Assembly (NCBI RefSeq): GCF_004345855.1
Contig: NZ_SLXN01000003.1
Location: 310,001 to 374,000 of the forward strand
Direction of reading: 5' to 3'
DNA length: 64,000 nucleotides
Source of the DNA: Sphingomonas sp. BK235
Lineage (GTDB): Bacteria; Pseudomonadota; Alphaproteobacteria; Sphingomonadales; Sphingomonadaceae
In this document: positions 22,060 to 31,220 of the stretch, in pieces
Position numbering within the stretch: the stretch's first letter is position 1
Layout of the letters: each line of letters starts with the position of its first letter
Notes under the pieces: generated by a model
Databases searched by the model: none
What the model saw: the letters and a program-made list of their open reading frames with translations, nothing else
What the model was told of the DNA's origin: nothing
Translations under genes and position numbers: made by a program

Positions 22060-22154
22060 GTCATCCCGGGCTCGACCCGGGATCCATGCCGCAGCTCCCG
22101 CAACGTCTGTTGTCGCGCGGGGCGCGATGGACCCCGGATCAAGTCCGGGGTGAC
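22060..22154. repeat. Paired 27-bp palindromic repeat (copy 2)
   Basis: The arms are 22060-22086 and 22128-22154 with a 41-bp spacer. The first arm has the stem ATCCCGG/CCGGGAT and the second ACCCCGG/CCGGGGT, so base changes are compensated within each hairpin. It lies between rplO and the secY promoter. Confidence 0.85.
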
Positions 22155-22215
22155 GGGTGGGGGATGGGCCAGCGCGGCGAACTGCTCGCGCCGCGCGTGA
22201 TCCGGTCAGACCGGG

Positions 22216-22244
22216 TTAGACAAGGCGCCTGATGCGCCTATATG
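22216..22244 (+). promoter_or_regulatory. Candidate sigma70 promoter for secY-adk
   Basis: TTAGAC (22216-22221), a 17-bp spacer and TATATG (22239-22244) lie 60 bp before the secY ATG. An own promoter fits the terminator and repeat that separate secY from the ribosomal genes. Confidence 0.6.
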
Positions 22245-22303
22245 AGCGGCGGGGCGGTACAAACGCATCCCGCCGTTCTTCGTTTCCAGGATACACCGAC
22301 ACG

Positions 22304-23650
22304 ATGGCATCCGCAGCCGACCAGATGGCGCAGAGCATCAGCCTCGCGAAATTCGCCCAGGCGACCGACCTCAAGAAAAGGCTGTGGTTCACGATCGGCG
22401 CGCTGATCGTCTTCCGGCTGCTGAGCTACGTGCCGCTGCCCGGGATCGACCCGACCCAGCTCGGCGTGCTCGCCGAGCGGATGAAGGGCGGCGTGCTCGA
22501 CTTCTTCAACACCTTCTCGGGCGGGTCGCTGTCGCGCGCGTCGCTGATCGCGCTGGGCGTGATGCCGTACATCACCGCCTCGATCGTGGTGCAGCTCGCC
22601 ACCTCGCTGAGCCCGCAGCTCGCCGCGATCAAGAAGGAAGGCGAGTCGGGGCGCAAGAAGCTCAACCAATACACCCGCTACGGCACCGTCGCGCTCACTG
22701 CGGTGCAGGGCTATTTCATCGCGCGCGGGCTCGAGGCCGGCGGCGCGGTGATCGAGCCGGGCATGGTGTTCCGCATCGGCGCGGTGATCTCGCTAATCGG
22801 CGGCACGATGTTCCTGATGTGGCTGGGTGAGCAGATCACCAGCCGCGGCATCGGCAACGGCGTCTCGCTGATCATCATGGCGGGCATCGTCGCGCATCTG
22901 CCGACCACGTTGGTCAACCTGCTCGAGGGCGGGCGGTCGGGCTCGACCAGCCCGGTGTCGGTGATCCTGATCATCGCGGTGGTCGCGGGGCTGATCCTGC
23001 TGATCTGCTTCATGGAGCGTGCGCAGCGCCGCATCCTGATCCAATATCCCAAGCGCCAGACACAGCGCGGCATGCAGGCTGATCGCAGCCACCTGCCGCT
23101 CAAGATCAACACCGCGGGCGTGATCCCGCCGATCTTCGCCTCGTCGCTGCTGCTGCTGCCGCTGACAATCACGCAGTTCGCCGGGAACCGCGTTTCGGGC
23201 GAGAGCCGCTTCGGCGACATCCTGATCGGGCTGAACCAATATCTCCAGCACGGTTCGCCGGTGTACATGGCGCTCTACGCCGCCGGCATCATCTTCTTCT
23301 CCTTCTTCTACACCGCGGTGGTGTTCAACCCGGAGGAGACGGCGGAGAACCTCAAGCGCTACGGCGGCTTCATCCCGGGCATCCGTCCGGGCAAGAACAC
23401 CGAGAGCTATTTCGACTATGTGCTGACCCGCATCACGGTGATCGGCGCGGCCTATCTGACGTTCATCTGCGTCGTCCCCGAGTATCTGGTGTCGGCGCTG
23501 TCGATCCCCTTCTATCTCGGCGGCACCAGCCTGCTGATCGTGGTCAACGTGACGATGGACACCGTCACCCAGATCCAGTCGCACCTGCTGGCGCACCAAT
23601 ATGGCGACCTGATCAAGAAGGCGAAACTGAAGGGCGCGCGCCGCCGCTGA
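22304..23650 (+). CDS. secY: Protein translocase subunit SecY
   Basis: The 448-residue protein has ten predicted membrane segments and typical SecY blocks (LKKRLWFTIGALIVFRLLSYVPLPGID, GIMPYITAS-like GVMPYITASIVVQLA, QRRILIQYPKRQ, PLKINTAGVIPPIFASSLLLLP). It forms the channel of SecYEG. The ATG at 22304 gives MASAADQMAQSISLAKFAQAT; an upstream start would extend it through the promoter. Confidence 0.98.
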   Translation: MASAADQMAQSISLAKFAQATDLKKRLWFTIGALIVFRLLSYVPLPGIDPTQLGVLAERMKGGVLDFFNTFSGGSLSRASLIALGVMPYITASIVVQLATSLSPQLAAIKKEGESGRKKLNQYTRYGTVALTAVQGYFIARGLEAGGAVIEPGMVFRIGAVISLIGGTMFLMWLGEQITSRGIGNGVSLIIMAGIVAHLPTTLVNLLEGGRSGSTSPVSVILIIAVVAGLILLICFMERAQRRILIQYPKRQTQRGMQADRSHLPLKINTAGVIPPIFASSLLLLPLTITQFAGNRVSGESRFGDILIGLNQYLQHGSPVYMALYAAGIIFFSFFYTAVVFNPEETAENLKRYGGFIPGIRPGKNTESYFDYVLTRITVIGAAYLTFICVVPEYLVSALSIPFYLGGTSLLIVVNVTMDTVTQIQSHLLAHQYGDLIKKAKLKGARRR

Positions 23651-23690
23651 ACGCGGGGCGCGGGACGACGCGACAGGGAGGCGTTATCTC

Positions 23691-24338
23691 GTGAACATCA
23701 TTCTGCTGGGGCCGCCGGGGGCGGGCAAGGGCACCCAGGCGCAGCGGCTGGTCGAAGAGCGCGGCATGGTCCAGCTCTCCACCGGCGACATGCTGCGCGC
23801 CGCGGTGAAGGCGGGCACGCCGGTGGGGCTTCAGGCCAAGGCGGTGATGGAGGCGGGCGAGCTCGTCTCGGATGCGATCGTCTCGGCGCTGATCGGCGAG
23901 CGGATGGACGCGGGCACCGGCAGCGGTGCGATCTTCGACGGTTACCCGCGCACCGCGGCACAGGCCGACGCGCTCGACCTGCTGCTGACCGAGCGCGGTC
24001 AGGCGCTCGACCATGTGATCGAGCTCGAAGTGAACGAGGACGCGCTGGTCGAGCGGATCGTCGGGCGCTTCACCTGCGCGGTGTGCGGCACCGGCTATCA
24101 CGACACGTTCAAGCGCCCCAAGGTCGAGAATGTGTGCGACGTCTGCGGCGCGAGCGAGTTCAAGCGCCGCCCCGACGACAATGAGCAGACGGTGCGGACC
24201 CGCATGGCCGAGTATCGCGCCAAGACCGCGCCGATCATCCCGATCTACGAGTCGCGCGGGCTGGTGCGCCGCGTCGACGGCATGGCCGAGATCGGCCAGG
24301 TCACCGGCGCGATCGAGTCGATCCTCGGCGATCGCTGA
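23691..24338 (+). CDS. adk: Adenylate kinase, zinc-lid type
   Basis: The 215-residue protein starts with GTG and has the P-loop GPPGAGKGT (7-15), FDGYPRTAAQADAL and the long-form lid. The lid carries four cysteines at 129, 132, 149 and 152, a structural zinc site as in Gram-positive and many alphaproteobacterial enzymes. It interconverts ATP+AMP and 2 ADP. It follows secY by 40 nt, the common alphaproteobacterial order. Confidence 0.98.
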   Translation: MNIILLGPPGAGKGTQAQRLVEERGMVQLSTGDMLRAAVKAGTPVGLQAKAVMEAGELVSDAIVSALIGERMDAGTGSGAIFDGYPRTAAQADALDLLLTERGQALDHVIELEVNEDALVERIVGRFTCAVCGTGYHDTFKRPKVENVCDVCGASEFKRRPDDNEQTVRTRMAEYRAKTAPIIPIYESRGLVRRVDGMAEIGQVTGAIESILGDR

Positions 24339-24513
24339 GCTGTCGCGGCGAGGGGGCGTGGCGCGCGGCGAGCACGATCGCCGCGCTGCCCGCCAGGATC
24401 GCCGCCACCATCCCGCCGAGCGCGAGCAGCCCCGCCGGCGTCACCTCCACCGCGGCGCGGGCGCGGAGTCGCGACGTCTCGATTGAGGCGTAGGCGCGCT
24501 GTAGTTCCTCCAT
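24301..24513 (-). CDS. Possible small single-span membrane protein
   Basis: The 70-residue frame begins MEELQRAYASIETSRLRARAAVEV and has one clear membrane segment (PAGLLALGGMVAAILAGSAAIVLAA). The rest is a basic tail that overlaps the adk 3' end by 38 nt on the opposite strand. No strong ribosome-binding site precedes it. It could be real or a by-product of GC-rich sequence; no family is recognised. Confidence 0.35.
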   Translation of the reverse strand: MEELQRAYASIETSRLRARAAVEVTPAGLLALGGMVAAILAGSAAIVLAARHAPSPRQLSDRRGSTRSRR

Positions 24514-24716
24514 GCGGCCCGAACGCACGGGCGGAGCGCTAGATGCGTTCGCGCCGGCGCGCGTGGCCCGGCGCGGGCATCGGCACCGATACGGCCGCAT
24601 TTTCACGGACATGACGGAAAGTTCATGCGCCTGCCACGCTGCGGAAGCGGGGCGGGAGGTAGAGAGGTGCCACGGGCGGCGGTGGTCGCTGCCCGATCGT
24701 CGAAGACAATACGGAA

Positions 24717-24777
24717 CTCGTCACCTTCTCTCCCGGTGGTGACGAGGCCGGCGGAGGGTTCCCTGTCCTCCGCCGGC
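24717..24777 (+). ncRNA. Two abutting hairpins, possible structured RNA
   Basis: CTCGTCACC (24717-24725) pairs with 24738-24746. The very next base starts a second stem, 24747-24757 with 24767-24777 (11 bp, loop of 9). They lie in the gene-free region after adk. This could be the 3' end of a small RNA or a terminator region without a T-run. No RNA family is recognised. Confidence 0.3.
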
Positions 24778-24847
24778 TCTTCGCGTGTCTGGCGTAGCGG
24801 CGCTGGGCTCGCACGATCTGATCGTCTCGCTACCTCTTCCATCGCCC

Positions 24848-25121
24848 GTCATCCTGAACTCGTTTCAGGATCCATGGGTCCGGACTCAAAGGGTTCATCG
24901 TCGCGGAAGCGGCTTGCCCCCGTCATCCCGGGCTTGACCCGGGATCCATCGCGCCGCGAGAGCCGCCGGCGTTGCTCTCGCGGCACCATGGATCCCGGCG
25001 CGAGGCCGGGATGACGGTGATGGAGATGCAAGCCGCCTTTTGGGTCCGGACCCATCGCTCCGCAAACGCCGCGGCTCGAGGGTGAGCGGCGCCGTGGATC
25101 CTGAAACGAGTTCAGGATGAC
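24848..25121. repeat. Nested pairs of the 27-bp palindromic repeat (copies 3 and 4)
   Basis: Four 27-bp arms lie one pair inside another. The outer pair (24848-24874, 25095-25121) has the stem ATCCTGA/TCAGGAT. The inner pair (24922-24948, 24989-25015; 40-bp spacer) has ATCCCGG/CCGGGAT. GGTCCGGAC-type sequence is repeated symmetrically between outer and inner arms, so a second element seems to have inserted into, or been duplicated within, the spacer of the first. It fills most of the gene-free gap between adk and 25233. Confidence 0.85.
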
Positions 25122-25232
25122 GCCAGGGGCGAGGGCGGGCGCACAAGTCGAGTCGCCCACGCTCGTCCTTCGCTCCATGGCCCGGCCAGCACCCTCTGGC
25201 CCTCTCCCCCGCGATGCGTCACACCCGCCGGC

Positions 25233-25478
25233 ATGGACGCCCTGACCCTCTTCGGCCTGTTCGCCGTCTCCTTCATGCTTCTGTGCTATATGATGGAGGA
25301 ACGCGCGCCGTTCTGGACCCTGCTGTTCGCGCTGGGATGCCTGATGGGCTCCGCGTACGGCTTCCTCCAGGGGGCGTGGCCGTTCGGGCTGGTGGAGCTC
25401 GCCTGGTTCGTCGTGGCGCTGCGAAAATGGGTCGCGCTGCGGCGATCGGCGGTGCGCGACTCGGAACCGCTTGCTTGA
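25233..25478 (+). CDS. Small membrane protein of unknown function
   Basis: The 81-residue protein has two to three hydrophobic segments: LFGLFAVSFMLLCYMMEE, FWTLLFALGCLMGSAYGFLQ and PFGLVELAWFVVAL. It ends in a basic tail. Very similar small proteins with the SAYGFLQGAWPFGLVE pattern are common in proteobacteria, but I know no function. The -35 box of the alpha-operon promoter overlaps its stop codon. Confidence 0.75.
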   Translation: MDALTLFGLFAVSFMLLCYMMEERAPFWTLLFALGCLMGSAYGFLQGAWPFGLVELAWFVVALRKWVALRRSAVRDSEPLA

Positions 25479-25503
25479 CAGTGCGTTCCCGCGCGCTTAT
25501 CCG
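25475..25503 (+). promoter_or_regulatory. Sigma70 promoter of the alpha operon (rpsM-rpoA)
   Basis: A consensus TTGACA (25475-25480) is followed by 17 bp and TATCCG (25498-25503), leaving a leader of ~155 nt before rpsM. In E. coli the alpha leader is bound by S4; rpsD is not in this cluster. Confidence 0.7.
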
Positions 25504-25667
25504 CCCTCCCTTCCAACCTCTCACCCGACGGCGTCGCACGCGTGCGCACGTCGCGTTTCCTGCGTTCGGCGGGGGGCGACTCGGTCCGGGAGCGCGGAAG
25601 GCAATGCGTTGAGATGGGATGCGTGCAGCCATGCCGCTTCCCGTGGAGCACAGGAGACATATAGCAC

Positions 25668-26036
25668 ATGGCACGTATCGCGGGTGTTAACATCCCGACC
25701 AACAAGCGCGTGGTGATCGCGCTGACCTACATCCACGGCATCGGGCCGGCCAAGGCCAAGGAGCTCACCGAGAAGCTGAACATCACGCCGGAGCGGCGCG
25801 TGCAGGACCTGACGGATCAGGAAGTGCTGCAGATCCGCGAGGCGATCGATGCCGGCTACACCGTCGAGGGTGATCTTCGTCGCGAGACCGCGATGAACAT
25901 CAAGCGCCTGATGGACCTCGCCTGCTACCGCGGCCTGCGCCACCGCAAGGGCCTGCCGGTCCGCGGCCAGCGCACTCACACCAACGCGCGCACCCGCAAG
26001 GGCAAGGCGAAGCCGATCGCGGGTAAGAAGAAGTAA
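25668..26036 (+). CDS. rpsM: 30S ribosomal protein S13
   Basis: The 122-residue protein has [25 protein letters not shown] and the C-terminal [26 protein letters not shown]13 bridges the subunits and contacts P-site tRNA. CACAGGAGAC precedes the ATG. Confidence 0.99.
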   Translation: MARIAGVNIPTNKRVVIALTYIHGIGPAKAKELTEKLNITPERRVQDLTDQEVLQIREAIDAGYTVEGDLRRETAMNIKRLMDLACYRGLRHRKGLPVRGQRTHTNARTRKGKAKPIAGKKK

Positions 26037-26061
26037 GAAAATCGTCCGGGGGACGATTTTC
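26037..26061 (+). promoter_or_regulatory. Hairpin directly after the rpsM stop codon
   Basis: A perfect 11-bp stem (26037-26047 with 26051-26061) and GGG triloop start on the base after TAA. There is no T-run. The tip sequence CC-GGG-GG is the same as in the hairpin on the rpsL stop. Confidence 0.6.
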
Positions 26062-26141
26062 ACTTCTTCTCCGCCGGAAGGCAGGCCCGAGGCTGACAGC
26101 CCGCCGCCCTCCGTATTGGAATCTAAGGTCAGGAACACCAC

Positions 26142-26531
26142 ATGGCTCAGGCACCGCAGCGCATTCGCCGGCGCGAACGCAAGAACATCACCGCGGGCGT
26201 CGCTCACGTGAACGCCAGCTTCAACAACACCATGATCACCATCACCGACGCGCAGGGCAACGCCATCAGCTGGTCGTCCGCGGGGATGATGGGGTTCAAG
26301 GGCAGCCGCAAGTCGACCCCGTACGCCGCGCAGGTCGCGGCCGAGGACGCGGGCAAGAAGGCCGCCGAGCACGGCGTCCGCACGCTCGAGGTCGAGGTCA
26401 AGGGCCCGGGTTCGGGTCGCGAGTCGGCGCTGCGCGCGCTGCAGGCGGTCGGTTTCCAGATCACGTCGATCCGCGACGTGACCTCGATCCCGCACAATGG
26501 CGTGCGTCCGTCGAAGCGGCGTCGCGTCTGA
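26142..26531 (+). CDS. rpsK: 30S ribosomal protein S11
   Basis: The 129-residue protein has the S11 core [46 protein letters not shown] and the C-terminal [16 protein letters not shown]. It is 105 nt after rpsM. Confidence 0.99.
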   Translation: MAQAPQRIRRRERKNITAGVAHVNASFNNTMITITDAQGNAISWSSAGMMGFKGSRKSTPYAAQVAAEDAGKKAAEHGVRTLEVEVKGPGSGRESALRALQAVGFQITSIRDVTSIPHNGVRPSKRRRV

Positions 26532-26623
26532 TCCGATGTTCTTCGCGTGGCCGCTGACGAGCGGCTGCGTCCATTACCCGGTCGGCGCCCGCCAGCGCCG
26601 GCCCAACCCCAGGGGACGAGAGC

Positions 26624-27688
26624 TTGTCTGTCAACGCAAAGAACTGGCAAGAACTGAAGAAGCCCAACCAGCTCGAGAAGAAGAGCGGTGACGGCAAGCG
26701 CAAGGCGACCTTCGTCGCCGAGCCGCTGGAGCGTGGCTTCGGGCTGACGCTGGGCAACGCGCTGCGCCGCGTCCTGCTCTCCTCGCTGCAGGGTGCCGCG
26801 GTGACCTCGATCAAGATCGAGAACGTGCTGCACGAGTTCAGCTCGCTCGCGGGCGTGCGCGAGGACGTCACCGACATCGTCCTCAACGTCAAGCAGATCG
26901 CGCTGAAGATGCAGGGCGAGGGGCCGAAGCGCCTCCAGCTCTCCGCCACAGGTCCGTCCGAGGTCAAGGCGGGCGACATCGCGGTGTCGGGCGACATCGA
27001 GGTGATGAACCCCGAACTGGTGATCTGCCACCTGGACGAGGGCGCGACGCTCAACATGGAGCTCACCGCCGACGTCGGTAAGGGCTATGTCGCCGCGGTC
27101 AACAACCGCCCGGCCGACGCGCCGATCGGCCTGATCCCGGTCGACGCGCTCTACTCGCCGGTGCGCCAGGTGTCGTACAAGGTCGATCCGACCCGCGTCG
27201 GGCAGGACCTCGATTACGACAAGCTGACGCTGACGATCGAGACCGACGGTACCGTCACCCCCGAGGACGCGGTGGGCTATGCCGGCCGCATCCTGCAGGA
27301 CCAGCTGGCGCTGTTCGTCCACTTCGACGATTCGTCGGTCACGCGCTCGGCCCCGGTCGGCGTCGCGGCGCCGGCGGCGTCGGGCGGCGAGGTCGCGAGC
27401 GATACCGCGCAGATCAACCGCTACCTGCTCAAGAAGGTCGACGAGCTCGAGCTCTCAGTCCGTTCGGCCAACTGCCTCAAGAACGACAATATCATCTATA
27501 TCGGTGATCTCGTCGGGAAGACCGAGGCGGAGATGCTGCGGACCCCGAACTTCGGGCGCAAGTCGCTCAACGAGATCAAGGAAGTGCTCTCGTCGATGGG
27601 GCTGCGGCTGGGCATGGAGATCCCCGGCTGGCCGCCCGAGAACATCGAGGAAGTCGCCAAGAAGCTCGAGCAGGAGATCATGGGCTGA
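26624..27688 (+). CDS. rpoA: RNA polymerase alpha subunit
   Basis: The 354-residue protein begins with a rare TTG start at 26624, giving [20 protein letters not shown], with AGGGGACGAG upstream. The N-terminal dimerisation domain has [28 protein letters not shown]. The C-terminal domain, which contacts UP elements and activators, has [21 protein letters not shown] and [13 protein letters not shown]. It is slightly longer than the E. coli subunit (329) in the linker region. Confidence 0.99.
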   Translation: MSVNAKNWQELKKPNQLEKKSGDGKRKATFVAEPLERGFGLTLGNALRRVLLSSLQGAAVTSIKIENVLHEFSSLAGVREDVTDIVLNVKQIALKMQGEGPKRLQLSATGPSEVKAGDIAVSGDIEVMNPELVICHLDEGATLNMELTADVGKGYVAAVNNRPADAPIGLIPVDALYSPVRQVSYKVDPTRVGQDLDYDKLTLTIETDGTVTPEDAVGYAGRILQDQLALFVHFDDSSVTRSAPVGVAAPAASGGEVASDTAQINRYLLKKVDELELSVRSANCLKNDNIIYIGDLVGKTEAEMLRTPNFGRKSLNEIKEVLSSMGLRLGMEIPGWPPENIEEVAKKLEQEIMG

Positions 27689-27694
27689 TCCGCA

Positions 27695-27800
27695 CGCGCA
27701 TAGCCTGAGCTATGCGCGAGACGGGCAGACCCGGCCGGCGGGTGCCGCAGGCGGCACCCGACCGACGCCGCGGCTGAGCCGCGGCGCCACCCGGTCTCCT
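27695..27800 (+). promoter_or_regulatory. Three consecutive hairpins between rpoA and rplQ
   Basis: Seven nt after the rpoA stop a perfect 10-bp stem (27695-27704 with 27709-27718) forms. It is followed by GGGTGCCGC-AG-GCGGCACCC and GCCGCGGC-TGA-GCCGCGGC stems up to ~27790. None has a T-run. They may set the relative level of rplQ or protect the rpoA message. Confidence 0.5.
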
Positions 27801-27906
27801 ATAGTATAGAGGCTCCCGCGGGAGCGACGTGACTTGGGTGGGCTCAACCGTCCCCACCAGGCCCGGGGTACCTCACACGGCCCCCTGACGAACGAAAGGA
27901 AGACCC

Positions 27907-28329
27907 ATGCGTCATAGAGTTGGCGGTCGTAAGCTGCAGCGCACCTCGGCCCATCGCCAGGCGCTGTTCCGCAACATGTCGGCCGCGCTGATCAAGCACG
28001 AGCAGATCACCACCACCGTCGCCAAGGCGAAGGAGCTGCGTCCGTACATCGAGAAGCTGATCACGCTCGGCAAGAAGGGCGGTCTCAGCAACCGTCGTCT
28101 CGCCCATGCGCGGCTGCTCGACGACGCGCAGCTGGTGAAGCTGTTCGACGTGCTCGCGCCGCGCTATGCGTCGCGCAACGGCGGCTACACCCGCATCATC
28201 AAGGCGGGCATCCGCGCCTCGGATGCGTCGCCGATGGCGATCATCGAGTTCGTCGACCGCGACGTCGCCGCCAAGGGCCAGGACTCGGGCCCGGTGACGA
28301 CCGACGAGGACTTCGACGTCGCCGCCTGA
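27907..28329 (+). CDS. rplQ: 50S ribosomal protein L17
   Basis: The 140-residue protein has [57 protein letters not shown], the L17 signature. GAAAGGAAGACCC precedes the ATG. A short acidic tail follows the conserved end (IEFVDRD). Confidence 0.99.
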   Translation: MRHRVGGRKLQRTSAHRQALFRNMSAALIKHEQITTTVAKAKELRPYIEKLITLGKKGGLSNRRLAHARLLDDAQLVKLFDVLAPRYASRNGGYTRIIKAGIRASDASPMAIIEFVDRDVAAKGQDSGPVTTDEDFDVAA

Positions 28330-28356
28330 TCCTGGCGCGCCGCGAGGCTGACAGCA

Positions 28357-28393
28357 GGGCCGTCCCGGGCGACCGGGGCGGCCCTTCGTCGTT
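28357..28393 (+). terminator. Terminator after rplQ
   Basis: A 12-bp stem with one G-T pair (28357-28368 with 28373-28384), GCGA loop, is followed by TTCGTCGTT. It ends the ribosomal supercluster. Confidence 0.7.
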
Positions 28394-28504
28394 ATGGGGG
28401 CTGAGAGCGATCGTCCTGTAGCGCGATTGCCGTCGGCGCGCCCGATCTGTCAGGATGGCGCACGCTGGCGCGTAGAGGCAGCGGCACGGGGGAGGAGATC
28501 GACG

Positions 28505-28894
28505 ATGTTGAACCATGTCATGCTCGGGACGAACGATCTCGATCGCTCCAAGCGCTTCTACGACGCGGTGCTGGGCGTGCTCGGCGCGGGCCAGCCGCTG
28601 CGCAACGTCGCGGCGAGTGGGCATGTGCGGCTGTTCTATCGGCACGCCGGAAGCACCTTCGCGATCAGCCAGCCGATCGACGACGCCGCCGCCACCCCCG
28701 GCAACGGCAGCACGGTGGCGTTCCGTTGCGACTCGGCGGAGCAGGTCCAGCGGTTCCATGACGTCGCGGTGGCGCATGGCGGCGTCTCGATCGAGGCGGC
28801 GCCCGGCCCGCGCGAGAGCGACCTCGGGCGCATGGTGCTGGCCTATGTGCGCGATCCGGACGGGAACAAGCTGTGCGCGATCTGTCGCGCATGA
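28505..28894 (+). CDS. VOC family (glyoxalase/dioxygenase-fold) protein
   Basis: The 129-residue protein starts MLNHVMLGTNDLDRSKRFYDAVLGVLG and ends VRDPDGNKLCAICRA, the two halves of a VOC fold. The N-terminal His and a C-terminal DPDGNK block fit the metal site pattern, but the conserved C-terminal Glu is not clear. The activity cannot be assigned. The ATG at 28505 follows GGGGGAGGAGATC. It probably co-transcribes with the DUF1697 gene 10 nt downstream. Confidence 0.85.
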   Translation: MLNHVMLGTNDLDRSKRFYDAVLGVLGAGQPLRNVAASGHVRLFYRHAGSTFAISQPIDDAAATPGNGSTVAFRCDSAEQVQRFHDVAVAHGGVSIEAAPGPRESDLGRMVLAYVRDPDGNKLCAICRA

Positions 28895-28904
28895 TCGTGC
28901 GCGC

Positions 28905-29429
28905 ATGACGGCTTATGTCGCGCTGCTGCGCGCGGTGAACGTCGGCGGCACCGGGGCGCTGGCGATGGCCGAGCTGCGGCGCCTGTGCGAGGCGGCCGGC
29001 TTCGGGTCGGTCAGCACCTATATCGCGAGCGGCAATGTGGTGTTCACCAGCGCGCTCGACGCCGCGGCGGTGCGGCAGCGGGTCGAGGCCGCGCTCCACG
29101 ACGCGACCGGGCGGAGGATCGTGGTGACGGTGCGCACCGCGGCGGAGCTGGCCGAGGTGCTCGCGGCGTCGCCGTTCGCCGACGAGGCGCCGGCGACGAC
29201 GCTCATCACGTTCCTCGAATCGCCGCCGGCGGCGGACGCGCTCGACACCGCGGTCGCGCCGGACGGCGAGCGGATCGCGCTCGGGCGGCGCGAGATCTAC
29301 GTCGCTTATGGTGCGGGGATGGGGCGATCGAAGCTGCGCCTGCCCGCCGCGGCGGGCGGCACCGCGCGCAACGTCAATACCGTGACGCGGCTCGCCGCCA
29401 TGGCAGCGGCGCTGGACGACGCGACCTGA
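28905..29429 (+). CDS. DUF1697 protein
   Basis: The 174-residue protein has the DUF1697 pattern YVALLRAVNVGGTGALAMAELRRLCEAAGFGSVSTYIASGNVVF, followed by GRSKL and TARNVNTVTRLAAMA at the end. The family is widespread and uncharacterised. The start at 28905 gives the conserved N-terminus 10 nt after the VOC gene. Confidence 0.9.
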   Translation: MTAYVALLRAVNVGGTGALAMAELRRLCEAAGFGSVSTYIASGNVVFTSALDAAAVRQRVEAALHDATGRRIVVTVRTAAELAEVLAASPFADEAPATTLITFLESPPAADALDTAVAPDGERIALGRREIYVAYGAGMGRSKLRLPAAAGGTARNVNTVTRLAAMAAALDDAT

Positions 29430-29666
29430 CCGCGCCCGGCGGCGATCCCGCGCCTATCGGCGGTGATCCGGATCGCGGCTGAAGAGCCGCACCTCGGGCG
29501 CAGCGGAGGCTGCATCACGTCATCCTCGCCGGCGGCAGACCGTCCGTGCCGCGCCAGCGCCTCCACTCTCTCGACGTTCACGTATCGCCCACCACGTGCG
29601 GGCACCTCGCCATTCCGGCCGCGCGCGCCTCTTCCAAGCCCGGGGCGCAGCCGCTACACGCCCGCC

Positions 29667-31220
29667 ATGGAGCATCCCGACAGCATCCTCATCGTCGATT
29701 TCGGCAGCCAGGTGACCCAGTTGATCGCGCGCCGCGTGCGCGAGGCGGGGGTCTATAGCGAGATCGCGCCCTTCCAGTCCGCCGCCGACGCCTTCGAGCG
29801 GATGCGCCCCAAGGGCGTGATCCTCTCCGGCGGCCCCGCCTCAGTGGTGGACGAGGGCAGTCCCCGCGCGCCCCAGGCGGTGTTCGACTCGGGCGTGCCG
29901 GTGCTCGGCATCTGCTACGGCCAGCAGGTGATGAACGAGCAACTCGGCGGCAAGGTCGAGAAGGGCAATGCCGGCGAGTTCGGCGAGGCCTATGTCGAGG
30001 TCGACGCCGCCTGCGGGCTGTTCGACGGGCTGTGGCAGTCGGGCGAGCGCCACCAGGTGTGGATGAGCCACGGCGATCATGTCGCCGCGCTCGCGCCCGG
30101 CTTCGCCCCGGTCGCCTCGTCCAAGGGCGCGCCGTTCGCGCTCACCGCCGACGAGTCGCGCCGCTATTACGGGATGCAGTTCCACCCCGAGGTGGTCCAC
30201 ACGCCCGACGGCGGCAGACTGATCGCCAATTTCGCGCGCCATGTCTGCGGGCTCGCGGGCGACTGGACGATGGCCGAGTTCCGCGCCACCAAGATCGCCG
30301 AGATCCGCGCGCAGGTCGGCAGCGGGCGCGTGATCTGCGGCCTGTCGGGCGGGGTCGACTCCGCCGTGGCGGCGGTGCTGATCCACGAGGCGATCGGCGA
30401 CCAGCTCACCTGCGTCTTCGTCGATCACGGGCTGCTGCGGGCGGGCGAGGCCGACCAGGTCGTCGGCCTGTTCCGCAACCATTACAACATCCCGCTGGTC
30501 CATGTGAACGCGGAGACGCTGTTCCTCGGCGGGCTGGCGGGGGTCACCGATCCCGAGGCCAAGCGCAAGTTCATCGGCAAGACCTTCATCGACGTGTTCG
30601 AGGACGAGGCGCGCAAGATCGGCGGCGCCGAGTTCCTCGCGCAGGGCACGCTCTATCCCGACGTGATCGAGAGCGTGAGCTTCACCGGCGGCCCGTCGGT
30701 GACGATCAAGAGCCACCACAATGTCGGCGGCCTGCCCGAGCGGATGAACATGAAGCTGGTCGAGCCGCTGCGCGAATTGTTCAAGGACGAGGTGCGCGAG
30801 CTCGGCCGCGAGCTGGGGCTGCCCGACGCCTTCGTCGGCCGCCACCCGTTCCCGGGGCCGGGTCTCGCGATCCGTATCCCCGGCGAGGTCAGCAAGGAGC
30901 GCTGCGACATCCTGCGCAAGGCCGACGCGATCTACCTCGAGGAGATCCGCGCGGCAGGGCTGTACGACACGATCTGGCAGGCGTTCGCGGTGCTGCTGCC
31001 GGTGCGCTCGGTCGGCGTGATGGGCGACGGGCGGACGTATGATTCGGTGCTGGCGCTGCGCGCGGTGACCTCGACCGACGGCATGACCGCGCAGGCGTTC
31101 CAGTTCCCGGGCGACTTCCTGCCGCGCGTGGCGACGCGGATCATCAACGAGGTGAAGGGCATCAACCGGGTGACCTACGATTACACCTCCAAGCCGCCGG
31201 GCACGATCGAGTGGGAATGA
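29667..31220 (+). CDS. guaA: GMP synthase (glutamine-hydrolysing)
   Basis: The 517-residue protein has a class I glutamine amidotransferase domain ([26 protein letters not shown]; nucleophile Cys in [16 protein letters not shown]). It is followed by the ATP-pyrophosphatase loop [16 protein letters not shown] and the C-terminal [11 protein letters not shown]...[20 protein letters not shown]. It makes GMP from XMP. The ATG at 29667 is the conserved start. Its stop overlaps the start of the beta-lactamase gene (ATGA). Confidence 0.98.
   Translation: MEHPDSILIVDFGSQVTQLIARRVREAGVYSEIAPFQSAADAFERMRPKGVILSGGPASVVDEGSPRAPQAVFDSGVPVLGICYGQQVMNEQLGGKVEKGNAGEFGEAYVEVDAACGLFDGLWQSGERHQVWMSHGDHVAALAPGFAPVASSKGAPFALTADESRRYYGMQFHPEVVHTPDGGRLIANFARHVCGLAGDWTMAEFRATKIAEIRAQVGSGRVICGLSGGVDSAVAAVLIHEAIGDQLTCVFVDHGLLRAGEADQVVGLFRNHYNIPLVHVNAETLFLGGLAGVTDPEAKRKFIGKTFIDVFEDEARKIGGAEFLAQGTLYPDVIESVSFTGGPSVTIKSHHNVGGLPERMNMKLVEPLRELFKDEVRELGRELGLPDAFVGRHPFPGPGLAIRIPGEVSKERCDILRKADAIYLEEIRAAGLYDTIWQAFAVLLPVRSVGVMGDGRTYDSVLALRAVTSTDGMTAQAFQFPGDFLPRVATRIINEVKGINRVTYDYTSKPPGTIEWE

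Noticed and set aside
24500..24850. 4.5S (SRP) RNA in the gap after adk
   Set aside because: The conserved GGAAGCAGC-type apical loop is not present; only GC-rich hairpins are seen.
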